Positions 44,226 through 56,645 of a stretch of DNA of 64,000 nucleotides are shown here, piece after piece; the stretch's first letter is position 1, and the number at the start of each line of letters is the position of its first letter. This stretch comes from Salticus scenicus. Lineage: Eukaryota; Arthropoda; Arachnida; Araneae; Salticidae. The stretch covers positions 264,261,356 to 264,325,355 of the forward strand of contig OZ005652.1 of NCBI GenBank assembly GCA_963930645.1, read 5' to 3'. Below the pieces are notes generated by a model, which saw only the letters and a program-made list of their open reading frames with translations, was not told the DNA's origin and made no database searches. A program made the position numbers and the translations under genes.

Positions 44226-44589
44226 TGGTTATTAAAAAATAATTCTGTTTTTAAAAAATAATTAATTAAAATTATTATTTAAACAAATTATCGTTTATGA
44301 TAATACAGACGATTTCCATATTAGAGAAGTAGTATAACACTAAAAATCCAAAAAAAAGTTGAATTTATTCTCAATATTACATGAACATTTTTTTTTCTTA
44401 AAAATGAAAAAAATCGATAACTTTATTTTAAATTATCGCAGATCGATTGGGTCGTTTTAAAGGTATTGGCGAGCTCTTTTGAAAGATACCCATCATGAAA
44501 ATTTACTCCCCTCGATTCCCCCCTCCAGGAGGGGAGGCGAAGCTCCTACATACACAAAAATTTGTTCCCAGTTGACTATTAGAAAAAAT

Positions 44590-44890
44590 ATACGTTTCAT
44601 TTGGTTCAGTGCAGTCTATAGATGTTAAAGTCTACTTACCTGTACTTCACCCATACACGTAGTGTATTTGAATACTTTTGAGTGTCCCTGTACACGAATT
44701 ATTTGCTTCATCTCAACGAAAAGCTAACTGTAGCATCCCTATATGATACACATTTTGAATACCGAGTTTGGAATTTTAGCTACTATTTGTTCTTGAGATA
44801 TGCTGATAACAGACAAACAGACAATTCACTAAAAACGTGATTTTCGTATTCAGGGTACCTCAGAATATGTAAATATAACAAAAACTCACG
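44590..44890 (-). repeat. Dispersed superfamily copy (GTGTCCCTGTACACGA)
   Basis: 'gcagtctatagatgttaaag', 'gtgtccctgtacacgaatta' 'tttgcttcat', 'ccctatatgatacacatttt' and 'cagacaaacagac' match 59345-59600 in order. A small GC hairpin, CCCCCCTCCAGGAGGGG, sits nearby at 44519-44535. Confidence 0.65.
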
Positions 44891-44953
44891 TTCGAAAATT
44901 TGTTTCTATACGCTTTGAGGCCCCCTGAGTTCGTTTTCACTATTTTCACGATG

Positions 44954-45025
44954 ATGTATGTATGTATGTGTGTATGTATGTGTGTGTGTGTGTATGTATA
45001 TGTGTGTGTATCTATGTGAGTGAAC
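44954..45025. repeat. (GTAT)n/(GT)n microsatellite
   Basis: Interrupted GTATGTATGTGTGTATGTAT tract; the minus-strand THTYTYTHTHI frame over it is spurious. Confidence 0.9.
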
Positions 45026-45089
45026 ACGTTAGCATCTAAACGATTTGTTCGAATGTGCTGTAAGTTGGTACGCATGTTGTACGTCACCG

Positions 45090-45773
45090 TAGCACAAAAC
45101 CTATTGATTTTGGTGAATCTGGCATGTATAGTTTTTTACAGGGACACAAAGAAAAACTCTTTATCATTATGGCCTATGGGGCCAAATGTTTAAAAGTGCG
45201 ATAGCGTCTAAATGTCTTATTCAATTGATCAAAAAGTTTATACACGTATTATACACGTAGTTTATACACGGTCACAGTTGCACGAACAGTATAGATTTTA
45301 GAGAATCTGGCACTTATAATGTTTTTACAGGGATACAAAGAAAAATTCTTTATCATTATGGCCTAAGGGACCAGATTTTAAAAAGTACGATAGCGTCTAA
45401 ATGCCGTATTCAATTGATCAAAAAAATTATACACATAATATAGGTCACAGTTTCAAGATCTGTATACGTTTTGGTGAATCTAGCACTTCTAATTGTTTTA
45501 CAGGGACACAACAAATAATTCTGTATCATTATGGCCTATGGGGGTGAAATTATTTATTGTGTGATAGCATCTAAATGCCTTATCCGTTTCAGTGGAAAAT
45601 TTATATACGAGTTATAGGTCACCATCACAAACTGTATGGATTTTGATGACTAGCAGTTAACGAATTTTACAGGGACACAAATAAAAATTGTTCATCATTA
45701 AGACCTGTAGGTTCAAAATATTTAAAGTGTGACAGTGACTAAACGCCTTATTCAAATGAACTGAAAATTTATG
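45090..45773 (+). repeat. Satellite-like array, about 170-185-bp unit, four copies (left part)
   Basis: 'ttacagggacacaaagaaaa' near 45138, 45324, 45494 and 45670 is followed each time by 'ctttatcattatggcctatg' 'ggg' and 'gtgcgatagcgtctaaatgc' 'cttattcaattga', then 'ggtcac...gcac'. The array is cut at 45774 by the next element and resumes at 50864. Confidence 0.85.
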
Positions 45774-46019
45774 TACAGTCGGGGAAAAAAAAAACGCTGC
45801 ACTCGATGCAACTCCGTTGCTAATCAATGCACAAAAATGTAATAGGTATCATTCGACGGGAAATTGAGAGTAGATTCAGAAAATGAACGGAAATTTTGAA
45901 TTGGGGGTCGTCTACATATTAAAACGCGCACCAACTTTGATTATTTCAATGGTAATGCCCCATTTTTATTTTATATTTGAATTTCTGGGATCGCGACAAT
46001 GCGAAAAATTATATTGGTT

Positions 46020-46576
46020 GTATATTTTACTTATTTTTTCATAGAGTTATAAGCGTTCAAAGTTTGAAGGTGCTAATGTTAAATTCATATTTCAAACTTT
46101 TATTAATATCTTCACAAAAAATAACTTGATCGATATATATATATATATTTTTACGAGATACAGTGAAGAAACCCAAACATAATCCATCATTACTTTTGAT
46201 TCTGAAAAATATTAATAAATTCATATTCATAAAAATTATGAATTATGACCTATATTAATTTTTACATAGAATGAATCCTAATGCTGAAAAATATGGGTGT
46301 GCAAATTTGCAGCTCATTCCAGTTATTAGTTTTCGAGATTTTAAAAAATCTTTCTTTTGGAGTGGTTTAGGGGGCTGTCTCTTAAAAGATAACGAAGCAA
46401 ATCTTAAACAAAAAAGAAAAATCATACAGAACGCATTGATTAGTAACATTTTCCAACTGTACGTAATTGTTGTATCGAATAACTTTAAATATTCTATGCC
46501 TACGTTATCACACAACAGACAGAAGGACTGAAAAATATACAGATAGACTAACTGATTTTAAAATTACTCTTAGGCA
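46020..46576. other. Interior of the 5.1-kb element, no gene recognised
   Basis: Overlapping 86-codon frames on both strands (46255-46531) show no known domain. (TA)n at 46133-46146. Confidence 0.4.
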
Positions 46577-49381
46577 TTTTAGAAAGTGTTAAAAAGGCTT
46601 AACGAAAAAGAAAATGCAGCCATTAGATTATAATTACAGCTTTTGATCACTCTGAATATTTTAGTGTAGCCCTGTAAATCAGAAAGTTAATCATATCATA
46701 TTCTATAGAAAACATTATTTTAGAATATTAACAATACTTTTCCATATTTTTATGATTTTTACAGCAGAAAGATTTTTAAATATAACTTTCTAAAAATTCT
46801 GACCTAAAACGTAATGCATTGGCATTTTTTTTGTTGTTGTTGTCCCTGTAAGCAAACTAGTTATACAGAACCAATAAATGTCATTTTAAATGGGGAACAT
46901 TCTATAGGGAAAATATTTATCAAAATAACACTCATAGAACATAATGCTTTCGAATGCTTTTGGGTGTCCCTGTACACAAACCAGAAGAGATATTCACTCC
47001 ATTTTCAATATGGAACATCAATAAAATAGTGAACTTCAATAAAATATATCAGTTTCGAGAAATTCCATAAATATTTACAGGAGTTAAAGCGTGGAGGACA
47101 GACAGACAGACAGATGAACAGATACACAAACTGAAATCATATTCACGCTTATAAATGTTAGAAAGTGTTAAAAACGCTTAATGAAACGAAAGTACAATTC
47201 TAGCAATTTTTTATTAATAGATCTTAATATAAATGGATATTTTTGTGTCACCCTGTAAATCTAATTCTAATTATGCTATATTCTATGCAAAGCATTTTTT
47301 TGCGCATATAAATAACATATTTCAATTTCCTAAAACTTTGTGGAAAGTAAAGTTATTAAAATTATTTATAGAAATATCTGTTATAGAACGCAATGCTTTG
47401 GAATACTTCTAAGTGTCCCTGTACATAAATCGGTGGTGGTATTTCCTCCATTTTATACAGGAAACATAAAATAGTGAACTTGAATAACATATTTCAATTT
47501 CATTCAGATATGTCTAAGTAAAGTTATGAAAATATGGTTTAAAGAAATACCTCTCATAGAACACAATACTTTGAAATACTTTCGAGTGTCCCTGTACACA
47601 AACCAGTAGGTGTATAAACTCCATTTTCAATAGGGAACATCCGATAGTGAAATTGAATAACATATATCAGTTTCAAGAAATTCCATAAATATTTACGGGA
47701 GTTAGAGATCGGACAGGCAGATACACAAAACTGAAATCATATTCACACTTAAAAAATGTTAGAAAGTGTTAAAAACGCTTAACGTAAACGAAAGTACAAT
47801 TCTAGCAATTTTTTATTAATAGCTCTTAATATAACTGGATATTTTTGTGCCATCCTGTAAATTTAATGCTAATCATGCTATATTCTATGCAAAGCATTCT
47901 TTTGTGCATATAAATAACATATTTTAATTTTCTAAAACTTTGTGGAAAGTAAAGTTATTAAAATTTGATTTATAGAAATATCTCTCATAGAACACAATGC
48001 TTTGGAATAATTTTGAGTATCCCTGTACATAAACCGATGATGGCATTCCCTCCATTTTATACAGGAAACATCCAATAGTGAACTTGAATAACATATTTTA
48101 ATTTCATTCAGATATGTCAACAGTAAAAGTATGAAAATATGGTTTATAGAAATACCTCTCGTAGAACACAATGCTTTGAAATACTTTCGAGTGTCTCTGT
48201 ACACAAACCAGTAGAGGTATAAACTCTATTTTCAATAGGGAACCTCCGATAGTGAACTTGAATAACATATATCAGTTTCAAGAAATTCTATAAATATTTA
48301 CGGGAATTAGAGCGCGGACAGCCAGACAGACAGACAGACAGTCAAACCGAAGTCATAAACACTTTTCAACCTTATTGGAAAGTGTTAAATATGTTAGAAA
48401 GTGTTAAAAACGCTTAGCGTAAACGAAATAACAATTCTAGCAATTTTTTATTAATAGCTCTTAATGTAACTGGATATTTTTGTGCCACGCTGTAAATTTA
48501 ATGCTAAGCATGCTATATTCTGTGCAAAGCATTTTTTTGTGCATATAAATAACATATTTCAATTTCCAAAAACTTCGTTGAAAGTTAAGTTATTAAAATT
48601 TGTTTTATAGAAATATCTCTCCTAGAACGCAATGCTTTATAATACTTTTGAGTATCCATGTATATAAAAAAAGTGCTGATATTTAATCCATTTTATACAG
48701 GAAACATCCAATAGTGAACTTGAATAACATATTTCAATTTCATTTTGATATGTCTACAATGGGTATGAAAATATGGTTTATAGAAATACCTCTCGTAGAA
48801 CACAATGCTTTGAAATACTTTCGGGTGTCCCTGTACACAAACCAGTAGAGGTATAAACTCCGTTTTCAATAGAAAACGTCCGATAGTGAAGTTGAATAAC
48901 ATATTTCAATTTCATTAAGATATGTCTACAGTAAAGGTATGAAAATAGGGTTTATAAAAATACCTCTCATAGAACACAATGCTTTGAAATACTTTCGTGT
49001 GTCCCTGTACACAAACCAGTAGAGGTATAAACTCCATTTTCAATAGGAAACGTCCGATAGTGAACTTGAATAACATATTTCAATTTCATTAAGATATGTC
49101 TACAGTAAAGGTATGAAAATACTTCTCATAGAACACAATGCTTTGAAATACTTTCGGGTGTCCCTGTACACCAACCAGTAGAGGTATAAACTCCATTTTC
49201 AATAGGGAACATCCGATAGTGAACATGAATAACATATGCCAATTTCAAGAAATTCTACAAATATTTACGGGAGTTAGAGCGCGGACAGACAGACGGACAG
49301 ACGGGCAGTCGGACAGACAGACGGACAGACAGACAAACCGAAGTCATAAACACTTTTCAACCTTGTTGGAAAGTGTTAAAA
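46577..49381. repeat. Higher-order repeat array
   Basis: Blocks of about 580-630 bases begin with 'ttagaaagtgttaaaaacgc' 'tta' at 46579, 47159, 47758 and 48388; the last is longer (to about 49381). Each has 'ggatatttttgtgccaccct' 'gtaaat' followed by alternating subunits of about 160-190 bases with 'gtgtccctgtacacaaacca' 'gtagaggtataaactcc' or the variant 'gtatccctgtacataaaccg'. Subunits lie near 46960, 47415, 47588, 48017, 48190, 48650, 48827, 49002 and 49158. Blocks end in CAGACAGACAGA and a hairpin 'aacacttttcaacc..ttggaaagtgtt'. Confidence 0.85.
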
Positions 49382-50154
49382 ATAACGGAGAAAATTGAGC
49401 AAAATATTTTTATTTTTTATTTACGGGTCAAATAATATAACAACAACATCAAATGCAAAGAAATGAAACAAAAATGTTGATTTTTAAACATTAGTGTTAG
49501 TAACAAGAATTCCTGTTTTCTAAAGGCCCGCCTTTTATCGTTCTTCAAAACAAAACAATACAGAAACGAAAAGTGAATGTGACTTTGAGTATTCGTGTTA
49601 AACCCCTTATTTTACGTTGACAAAAATATACACAAGTGGTATTTACTTCATCGATTACTGGTGATAAATTTTGAATCCTTTAAACGAACACTAGAAGAAA
49701 AAAATTAACTAAATAGGCGGGGTTTACTGTTTGAAATACTCTCAAAATAAAATATTTCAGAACAAATTTTCTGTACCACAATTATATTACAGATGGATAT
49801 ACATTATAATTATATTCTTTCTAATTAATATATTTCTAACAATACTATATTTTATTGCAAAAATATGAACACTGGGAAATTAAGAAATTAAATTAATTAA
49901 GAAATAAGTAACACACAAATTACGAAAGAAACGCCCACTGGCATAGTTACAGATTTTCAAATGATGTGAATCTTCGTCAGCAGTCGCGAAAGCGTTAATG
50001 AAGAAATTATATTTTCAGAGAAATTATAAAACAAATCGTACAGTTCCAAAGAGTTCAACAGACCCAAAACTGGTAAGTGCTATTAAAATTGTTCAATATT
50101 TTCTTTATGAAACCTTACAATAATTTATCCGAAAAGATTTAGTTTATGCGTTGT

Positions 50155-50203
<49 letters not shown>

Positions 50204-50630
50204 CTATATTATTTCAGTTTGTATATTACGTTACTACAAAAGAAAATTTAAGCTTTATTGGTGATCAGTATATCCATGATAGATACTTTTTAATTGAAAA
50301 ATATTGCACTTTTACTTTTATAAAGAGTATTGTCTGACCAATCGCAAGTGTAATGTATTTAAATATACCTAAAATTATCTAAAAAAGTACTGAAGTATAT
50401 ACATATCCAAAAAACTTAATTCATGTTAATTAAGGTACTGCAAAGGTGTTCATATTTTTATTTCTTTTTATAAATCTTTTTTTCTTGAAATATTTCTGGT
50501 GTGAAACAGTATAATTTTGTCTAATTCTTGTAGGATCTTAATTTTATTTTACTACATTTAGAGATAACCCCCTAACACATTTTTGATCATAAATCTATGA
50601 ATACTAAAGATGTATACAAACAGTATACTT
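49382..50630. other. Right interior of the 5.1-kb element
   Basis: A (TA)n microsatellite at 50153-50201. A short frame at 49964-50072, SSSAVAKALMKKLYFQRNYK and onward to STDPKL, runs into a good donor CTG|GTAAGT. It could be a transposase exon remnant but is too short to assign. Confidence 0.35.
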
Positions 50631-50863
50631 TTCCGCTCTGCCAGACTCTCAGAAATTCGAATATGAAGTCAAAATTGGGTGTTGCTATTGACAAAATCAA
50701 AGTTGGCGCTCATTTTAATATGTAGATGACCCCTAATTCAAAATTTGACAACATTTTCAGAAAGTGCATTTAATTTCCTGTTGAATGGTGTCTATTAAAT
50801 TCTTCTGCGCCAATTAATAACGAAATATCATCAAGTGCTGCGTTTTTTTTCTCCCCGACTGTA

Positions 50864-51135
50864 CATGTCACCCTCACACAAACTTTAGAGAATCTAGCGC
50901 TTATGGTTCTTTTTACAGGTACAAAATGCAAATTTCTTTATCATTGGGGCGTATGGGCTAAAAATTTAAAGTGTGATAGCGTCTAAATGCCTTATCCGAT
51001 GAAGCTGAAAATTTATATAAATATTTTAAGTCACTGTTGCACTAACTATAAGCATTTTGGTGAATCTAGCATTTGTAGGTTTTTCCAGGGACACAATGAA
51101 TCATTCTTTGTCATTATGATCTACGTGTTCTGTAA
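50864..51135 (+). repeat. Continuation of the 170-bp satellite after the insertion
   Basis: 'catgtcaccctcacacaaac' continues the unit broken at 45773; two copies follow ('tttttacaggtaca' near 50909 and 'tttttccagggacaca' near 51082) with 'gtgtgatagcgtctaaatgc'. Confidence 0.8.
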
Positions 51136-51195
51136 AATAGCGTTAAATTAAACATCGTGTACTATATAAAGAAAAATACCCAAACACTCTATTAT

Positions 51196-51295
51196 AATTT
51201 TCTCTTTTGTTTATTTAACAACTCCTTTATTTACAAAACCGTTAATTAGTCAATGTTCGGAAAGTCGAGTGGAGTCACTCCAGATTGTTTCATAA
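51196..51295 (+). repeat. Repeat with a conserved TCGGAAAGTCGAGTGGAGTC core
   Basis: 'tttgtttatttaacaactcc', 'tgttaatta' and 'aatgttcggaaagtcgagtg' 'gagtcactccagatt' recur at 56556-56640 with one change in the last 35 bases, far better conserved than the flanks. Confidence 0.7.
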
Positions 51296-51885
51296 AAAGA
51301 AAAAAACGTTTCTATTATTTATATATAGTTTAAATCTTTAAAACTGTTAATATCTCTTTTAATGATTATTATTATTATTTGTTTTATTTTATTTTATTGT
51401 ACCGAAATGGTTATACAGATCTTAATTCAAAACTGGTTTCTGATACTCAAATTTTATCTTCTGCTGTTTGTGAAAAACCATAACTGGTCATTAAGCTTGA
51501 CTTTGTTATAATCTGGTCATCACCGGAAGAAGGGGGGAGTTGATAGATTTAACAGCCCTACTAAAACAGGAAAGGAGCAGACTTGACATTTAGGACGTGA
51601 TTTCTAAAGTTAGATGAAACATTTGATAAAGTTAATTGATTCTGGAAGAAATATAATTTTTTCCCCTCTTCGAAGAAGGTACTTTAAATTACTATTTTGC
51701 TAAAATAGTGCTAGAAAAACTTCTTTTTCAAGGTCAAAACACAGACTTTAAAAAATAAAGACAATTAATTTAAAAATTTCAATCTTTATGTATTTTTAAC
51801 TGAGAAAAATTTTACACAAGATATTACAAAAATTAAATTAAAAAATGTTTTTTTTTCTTTCTTCTATACATACACAAGAAAAAAG
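51296..51885. other. AT-rich DNA, no gene seen
   Basis: No repeat boundary or coding frame above background. Confidence 0.4.
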
Positions 51886-52110
51886 TACTAGATTTGTGAA
51901 ACGTAATGACTTCTGGTTTCTAATAAATTTACACGTTTTGAGGTCTTCCGAAGATTATTTGATTGTTTTTAGAAAACGTCCAACAGTTAGTGTGCTAACA
52001 AAATTTTGTGGACGCTGAATCGCATGATCCAATGGGTGGAATAAACTAATTTGATATTCTGTTAGACCATGATGCTGCAACTTCTCCGATTTTAGGTAAG
52101 GTAAATTTCA
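51886..52110 (+). repeat. Dispersed repeat (ATTTACACGTTTTGA), copy 1
   Basis: 'gacttctggtttctaataaa' 'tttacacgttttgaggtc', 'ttgattgtttttagaaaacg' and 'tttgtggacgctgaatcgc' match 52825-53130 in order. Confidence 0.65.
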
Positions 52111-52765
52111 GCTTCTGTAATGTATGAAAGCACTGAACTTTATCTATAAGTTAGATACATCCAATTCGGATGTATATCAGTCGACAAATTGTGCCGCTAT
52201 TTTGCAGTTAAATGTCGTTAAGGGAAGGCAATATATCATCTTTTATGATATACAAATACACCAAATTTGGTATGAAATATGGATATTATATAAAATTATC
52301 TTGATTCAATTTGGTTGCACATTAGACGAGAGGCAGACATGCAACTGCAATATTTTTCGTATAAGGTGATATATCAAGCTCTATGTTAAACAAATGTACC
52401 AGACTTAGTGTATGAGATATGAAAAATTATGTTTATTCAATATGGTAAATAAAGACCATTAGCTGGTGCCCTTATTAATTTCTATGATTTTCCAGAAGAC
52501 GATATCTTAGTGCCTATTGCCCAAACTGCATTCATACAGGTGATTTTAAAATCAGCTGACAGTTTGATGTCCTGGAACTTTACTCTTAATTTCTTGTTGT
52601 TAAAATTGTTATTTCTACATTGTAAAATCGCGGAGCAATGCATCTTTTGTCATTTAAGTGAATGCACTCAATACATTTTTTAAGAATTGTGCAATATTTA
52701 ATTACTACAGCCAGAAAGTGAAGAAAATTTAGTTATATTTCCAAAACAACTCTTACTTTCTTCTT
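52111..52765. other. Unremarkable AT-rich DNA
   Basis: The 81-codon plus frame at 52124-52369 has no recognised domain. Nothing else identified. Confidence 0.4.
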
Positions 52766-53150
52766 TATTCGATAGAAGAAAGTATTGGATAAAATTTTGA
52801 AAGGATTGAAAGTATTGGTAAAAATTTTTAACTTCCGGTTTTCGATGGATTTACACGTTTGAGAGCTCCAGAACAGGAATTGACCATTTTTACTTTCTTC
52901 TAAATAAATAAGAAAAAAAATATTGGATTCGCGAAAGTTGTCGAACTCCAGCTTTCAACGGATTTACACGTTTTAAATGTCATGAACACGATTTGACTGT
53001 TTTTAGAAAATGTCTGTCTGTGTGTGTAGCATATATTTTGTGGGCGTTGTATCTCCCGAACTAATAAACAAAATTCCACCAAATTTGGAATTTGGTTAGA
53101 CCCTGTTCTAAACTGTTGCTGATTACATTTGGGGACCAATCGCTGAAAAG
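52766..53150 (+). repeat. Dispersed repeat (ATTTACACGTTTTGA), copies 2 and 3
   Basis: A partial copy at 52770-52895 ('cttccggttttcgatggatt' 'tacacgtttga') and a fuller one at 52915-53130 with 'ttgactgtttttagaaaatg' 'tctgtctgtgtgtgta' and 'tttgtgggcgttgtatctcc'. Confidence 0.65.
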
Positions 53151-53227
53151 GTGGCGATGTAATCGTATTTTTCTAAATTTTTAACATAACAGTATAGACA
53201 AAATTTCGTATAAATGTCATAATGATA

Positions 53228-53720
53228 CTTATTAGTTCCCCATCATACTATAGGTATGGGGAACTTAGGTAATCGGGAAAATTTTCGACCGCGGTTTTTT
53301 GACTTTTTTACATGTTTTCAGGTGTGAGAAATCCGAAAATGACAAAATTTGTATTGTGTCTGTCTGTAGGGTGTCTGTTAGCGTGTTAGTCTGTTAGTGT
53401 GTTAGTGTGTTAGTCCGTTAGTTTGTTAGTCTGTGTACGCGATATCTCACGAACAAATTGTCGCAGAGAGGTCAGATCAGTTTTAAAATATTACTTTTGA
53501 CACTGGCAAGAACTCTATTCATTTGCAACATTCGAATTAGAAAACTTCGTAAGTTGTTAGAAATTTACGATTTTCTTAACATGGGAGAATAGGACAAAAA
53601 TTAACTTAAACGCGCATTAAATGAAAACTTTTTACTGTAAAAATGTCTGACTAGTTTGAACACCAGTAACTATAAATATGCTACTTTGAAAATTTCGAAA
53701 GTTATTGTCGGAAGAAAATT
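53228..53720 (+). mobile_element. Truncated copy of the AGTTCCCCATCATA element
   Basis: From 53233 it follows 40795 closely ('agttccccatcatactatag' 'gtatggggaacttaggtaat') through 'gcagagaggtcagatcagtt' 'ttaaaatattac', then stops near 53715 without the right terminus. Confidence 0.8.
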
Positions 53721-54019
53721 TTGTGATGGTCAGAGAATACTGGTTTTTGTTATGTGATGATTTTTTTTTTTTCTGTTATCCTAGCATAAATGGCAAAAAT
53801 ATTCAGGCTCGTAAAAGCTATTTAATAAAATAGTAACTATTGTCCCAAATGTTGTACTCATTTAATGTTTGAAAAATGTAATATATTTTCTGAAAATATT
53901 ATTAAATTTCTACATAAAATGTTATATCATGTTTTCAATCTGGTTATTACTATCCTCTCTTCCTCGTATGTTCCGACACATTAATTCCTCTTAGAGTTAC
54001 CGAATCGGGAATGTCATCC
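53721..54019. other. AT-rich DNA, no gene seen
   Basis: No recognised feature. Confidence 0.4.
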
Positions 54020-54122
54020 TCTTCGCTGAAGATCGAAATTGTGATGGCATGTCTCCGGAGCACACCTAGGGAGAGTTGCAGATCGTCACCAATTGCCCAT
54101 TGCGTATTTCAGGTCCAACATA

Positions 54123-54155
<33 letters not shown>
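54020..54155 (+). mobile_element. 5'-truncated SINE copy with A tail
   Basis: 'aattgtgatggcatgtctcc' 'ggagcacacctaggg', 'cagatcgtcaccaattgccc' and 'tttcaggtccaacataat' match the 3' half of 7588-7905, followed by an A run of about 33. Truncation and A tail fit LINE-type retrotransposition. Confidence 0.75.
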
Positions 54156-54158
<3 letters not shown>

Positions 54159-55055
54159 CTCGACCACTTTTTTTCTAAGCAGTCTGAGCCATTTTCACTG
54201 ATTTCCATGTGATTCTATAGGACCACCAAGCATGCATATTTTCTTGGAACAGAAATTTATGTCAGTGTATTCGGTTGCTAATTATCATTTTCAAAGAATT
54301 CTCCTAATATTCTTTAGTGTATGTCAAAGACTAGCTTACACTTGAACACTCGTGATGCAGTTGCGTACTCGTGACTAGGTGGAGTCATCACTCGTTGTTC
54401 CAATTAATTGTAGGCTCGATGAAGAATGAAGCCGCATTTCTTAGCTTTACGTTTTATAGTTTTTATGCATTCATTTATGATTTAAACACTCCCCCCCCCC
54501 CCCTGTATGTATTTTCTTTTTCGATATTTTGTATGTGAAAAGTTTGCGATTCACCAATAGTATTTAGATGAATGTATATTCTATTGTCAGCAGAGAATTC
54601 CGTGACAAAAATTGTGCAGATATCATGATCATTAAACCATCAATATAATAAAATAAAACATAAAAATATGAAATATGAAATAAGCAATATGAAAAGTTGG
54701 GAAATTGCAGGGTAGAACCTGGGACATTTTATTTAATTCTTTTTTTAATATCGAAATACCAGATTGATTTGAAAGTAACGTCAATGTTCCTCAAGTATTA
54801 CTGGATTTCAGTTAGTTGTTTTCTTTTTTAATTTACGTGTATATATATTTTTTTTCATTATTTTGTATGAAAAAAACGTAAATAAATAAATAAAATAAAA
54901 ATATGGATTGACTTTATTTGACTTTTTGAACATTAAGTAATTAACAGTTGTATAAATAAATTAAAATAAGAGAATTCGTAATAAACAAAAGTAAAAATTA
55001 TAATACGATGTTTGAAATTTTTTATTCATATAGTATGTTACTTAATTTAACGCTG
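54156..55055. other. AT-rich DNA, no gene seen
   Basis: C run at 54490-54502. No supported frame. Confidence 0.4.
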
Positions 55056-55440
55056 TTGCACTTCGAATACTTGAATCACAGATCATAACGATAAAAAAGT
55101 TTTCGTTGTGTCCCTGCAAAAAAAACAAAAAAAAACTAAAAAAAAAAAAAAAAAAAATGTTTTAGATTCACCAAATACATACAATTCGTTAGACAGTGAT
55201 GCATAACATACATATAAATTTTCAGCTCAATCCAATAAGGTATTTAGACGTTATCGCAATTTAAATAATTTGAACCCATACGCCATAATCATAAAGATTT
55301 TTTCTTTGTGCTCCTGTAAAAAAAAAGCTATAATTACTAGATTCACCGAAATCAATATAGTTCGTGCTACTGTTGCCTAATACATACATACCAACTGTTA
55401 GCTCATTCGAACAAAGAGTTTAGACGTTATCGTATTCCCT
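55056..55440 (-). repeat. Minus copies of the 170-bp satellite unit
   Basis: Reverse complement matches 45140-45620: 'gcatttagacgctatcgcac'-type block ('tatttagacgttatcgca' and 'agtttagacgttatcgta' on plus), 'tgtccctgcaaaa' / 'tgctcctgtaaaa', and 'gattcaccaaaat'. Two units with A-rich expansions. Confidence 0.75.
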
Positions 55441-56545
55441 CACATACATACACGCATACATACATGACGAAAAATCTTCTACAATCGTAGATATCTCTAA
55501 AGGGAAGCTCGTGTAATGATCAAAATTGCAGATGTACAGCTAGATATTATGACAGTCACAAATATAAATATGGAATATTCTACGACCATTATTTTTTGAG
55601 CTATACCATATGCAAATCCATTTCGCAAATCATGATAAATGCAAATACTGACATCGCCTTTCCCATGATGCTGGGTGCGGTAATGCTATGAGAGAGGACT
55701 TTTTAGAATCTGTGAGATCTTACTTGGACATCCTATAAAATAATCTTAAGTTTAAAAAAAAATATAATATTATAAATCCGATAACCTAATAGAACAGATA
55801 ACTTCTGATTATTAAATAAAAGAAAAGAGTTCAATGTATAGAACGTCAAAGGTAATAAAGATTTTGCCGGCAACTGTTTCGGTAGCATTGAGTTTTTCGT
55901 CATCTATGCATCCATCTTTACATCATTTTTTCAATCGCTCTGAAACCTCTGCGAACTGTCATTATCTACTACCATCCCTCACAACTGCTGTAAGACAACT
56001 ACAACACTTCTCACCAAAATGTGGGGAGAAAAACAGAGAAAGAAAGATGTCCTTCCACATTTATTAGTTTTAAAATGTTGCTGCTTATAAGGTTCTTTTT
56101 TTTTTTTCCTTCATTTCCTCAACCCTCGTAAATAGAATCGACGAAATTATAAATTACTCTTTATAATCTGACCATAAACCTGGACAGACAAGAGTGAAGA
56201 ATAGCCATAAAAGTGAAGATTATTGATATTCTGTGAAAGAGCACGGGATGGGAACATGGAGGCCATGAAGGATTTTATGTGTCTGCAAATTGTTTTTTTA
56301 TACTGTGTTTCAAAGCAGAATTTTTCTTCGCTGCAGTGTATGAGGTCAACTATTTAAAATTCGTTGCAGTAATGTTAAACTGTTTAAAATATTTATAAAA
56401 TAAAATAAAACAGATAAAAATGTTTGATATTGGGAACTTACTATTTATAGTTCTTTTACTGCACAAAAGAATTTGGATACATTACGACCATAAAACTAGC
56501 GTACAACTTATAAAGAATTACTTAAACAACCTAAGATGGTTTTCC
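55441..56545. other. No confident gene
   Basis: The 77-codon frame at 55834-56067 has no recognised domain. No repeat relation noticed. Confidence 0.4.
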
Positions 56546-56645
56546 CTTTTTGTTTATTTAACGACTTCTCTCATTTAACTTTATTTAAACAACTGTTAAT
56601 TACGAAATGTTCGGAAAGTCGAGTGGAGTCACTCTAGATTTTTTT
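56546..56645 (+). repeat. Second copy of the TCGGAAAGTCGAGTGGAGTC repeat
   Basis: See 51196-51295. The 35-base core 'aatgttcggaaagtcgagtg' 'gagtcactctagatt' is almost identical while flanks differ. Confidence 0.7.

Larger units (their letters stand above)
45776..50861. mobile_element. 5.1-kb TA-flanked element with TIRs over 200 bp
   Basis: It begins CAGTCGGGGAAAAAAAAAAC and ends with the reverse complement (GCGTTTTTTTTCTCCCCGACTG). TA flanks both ends (45774-45775, 50862-50863). The inverted similarity continues for over 200 bases: 'ttgaattgggggtcgtctac' 'atattaaaacgcgcaccaac' 'tttgat' on the left, 'atcaaagttggcgctcattt' 'taatatgtagatgaccccta' on the right. The flanking satellite is continuous once the element is removed. 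TA sites and CAGT start suggest Tc1/mariner, but long TIRs and the repeat-filled interior are unusual and no transposase was recognised. Confidence 0.75.

Noticed and set aside
46577..49381. Regularly spaced repeats as a CRISPR-like array
   Set aside because: Repeat and 'spacer' parts are both homologous between units and the context is eukaryotic; it is satellite-type DNA.
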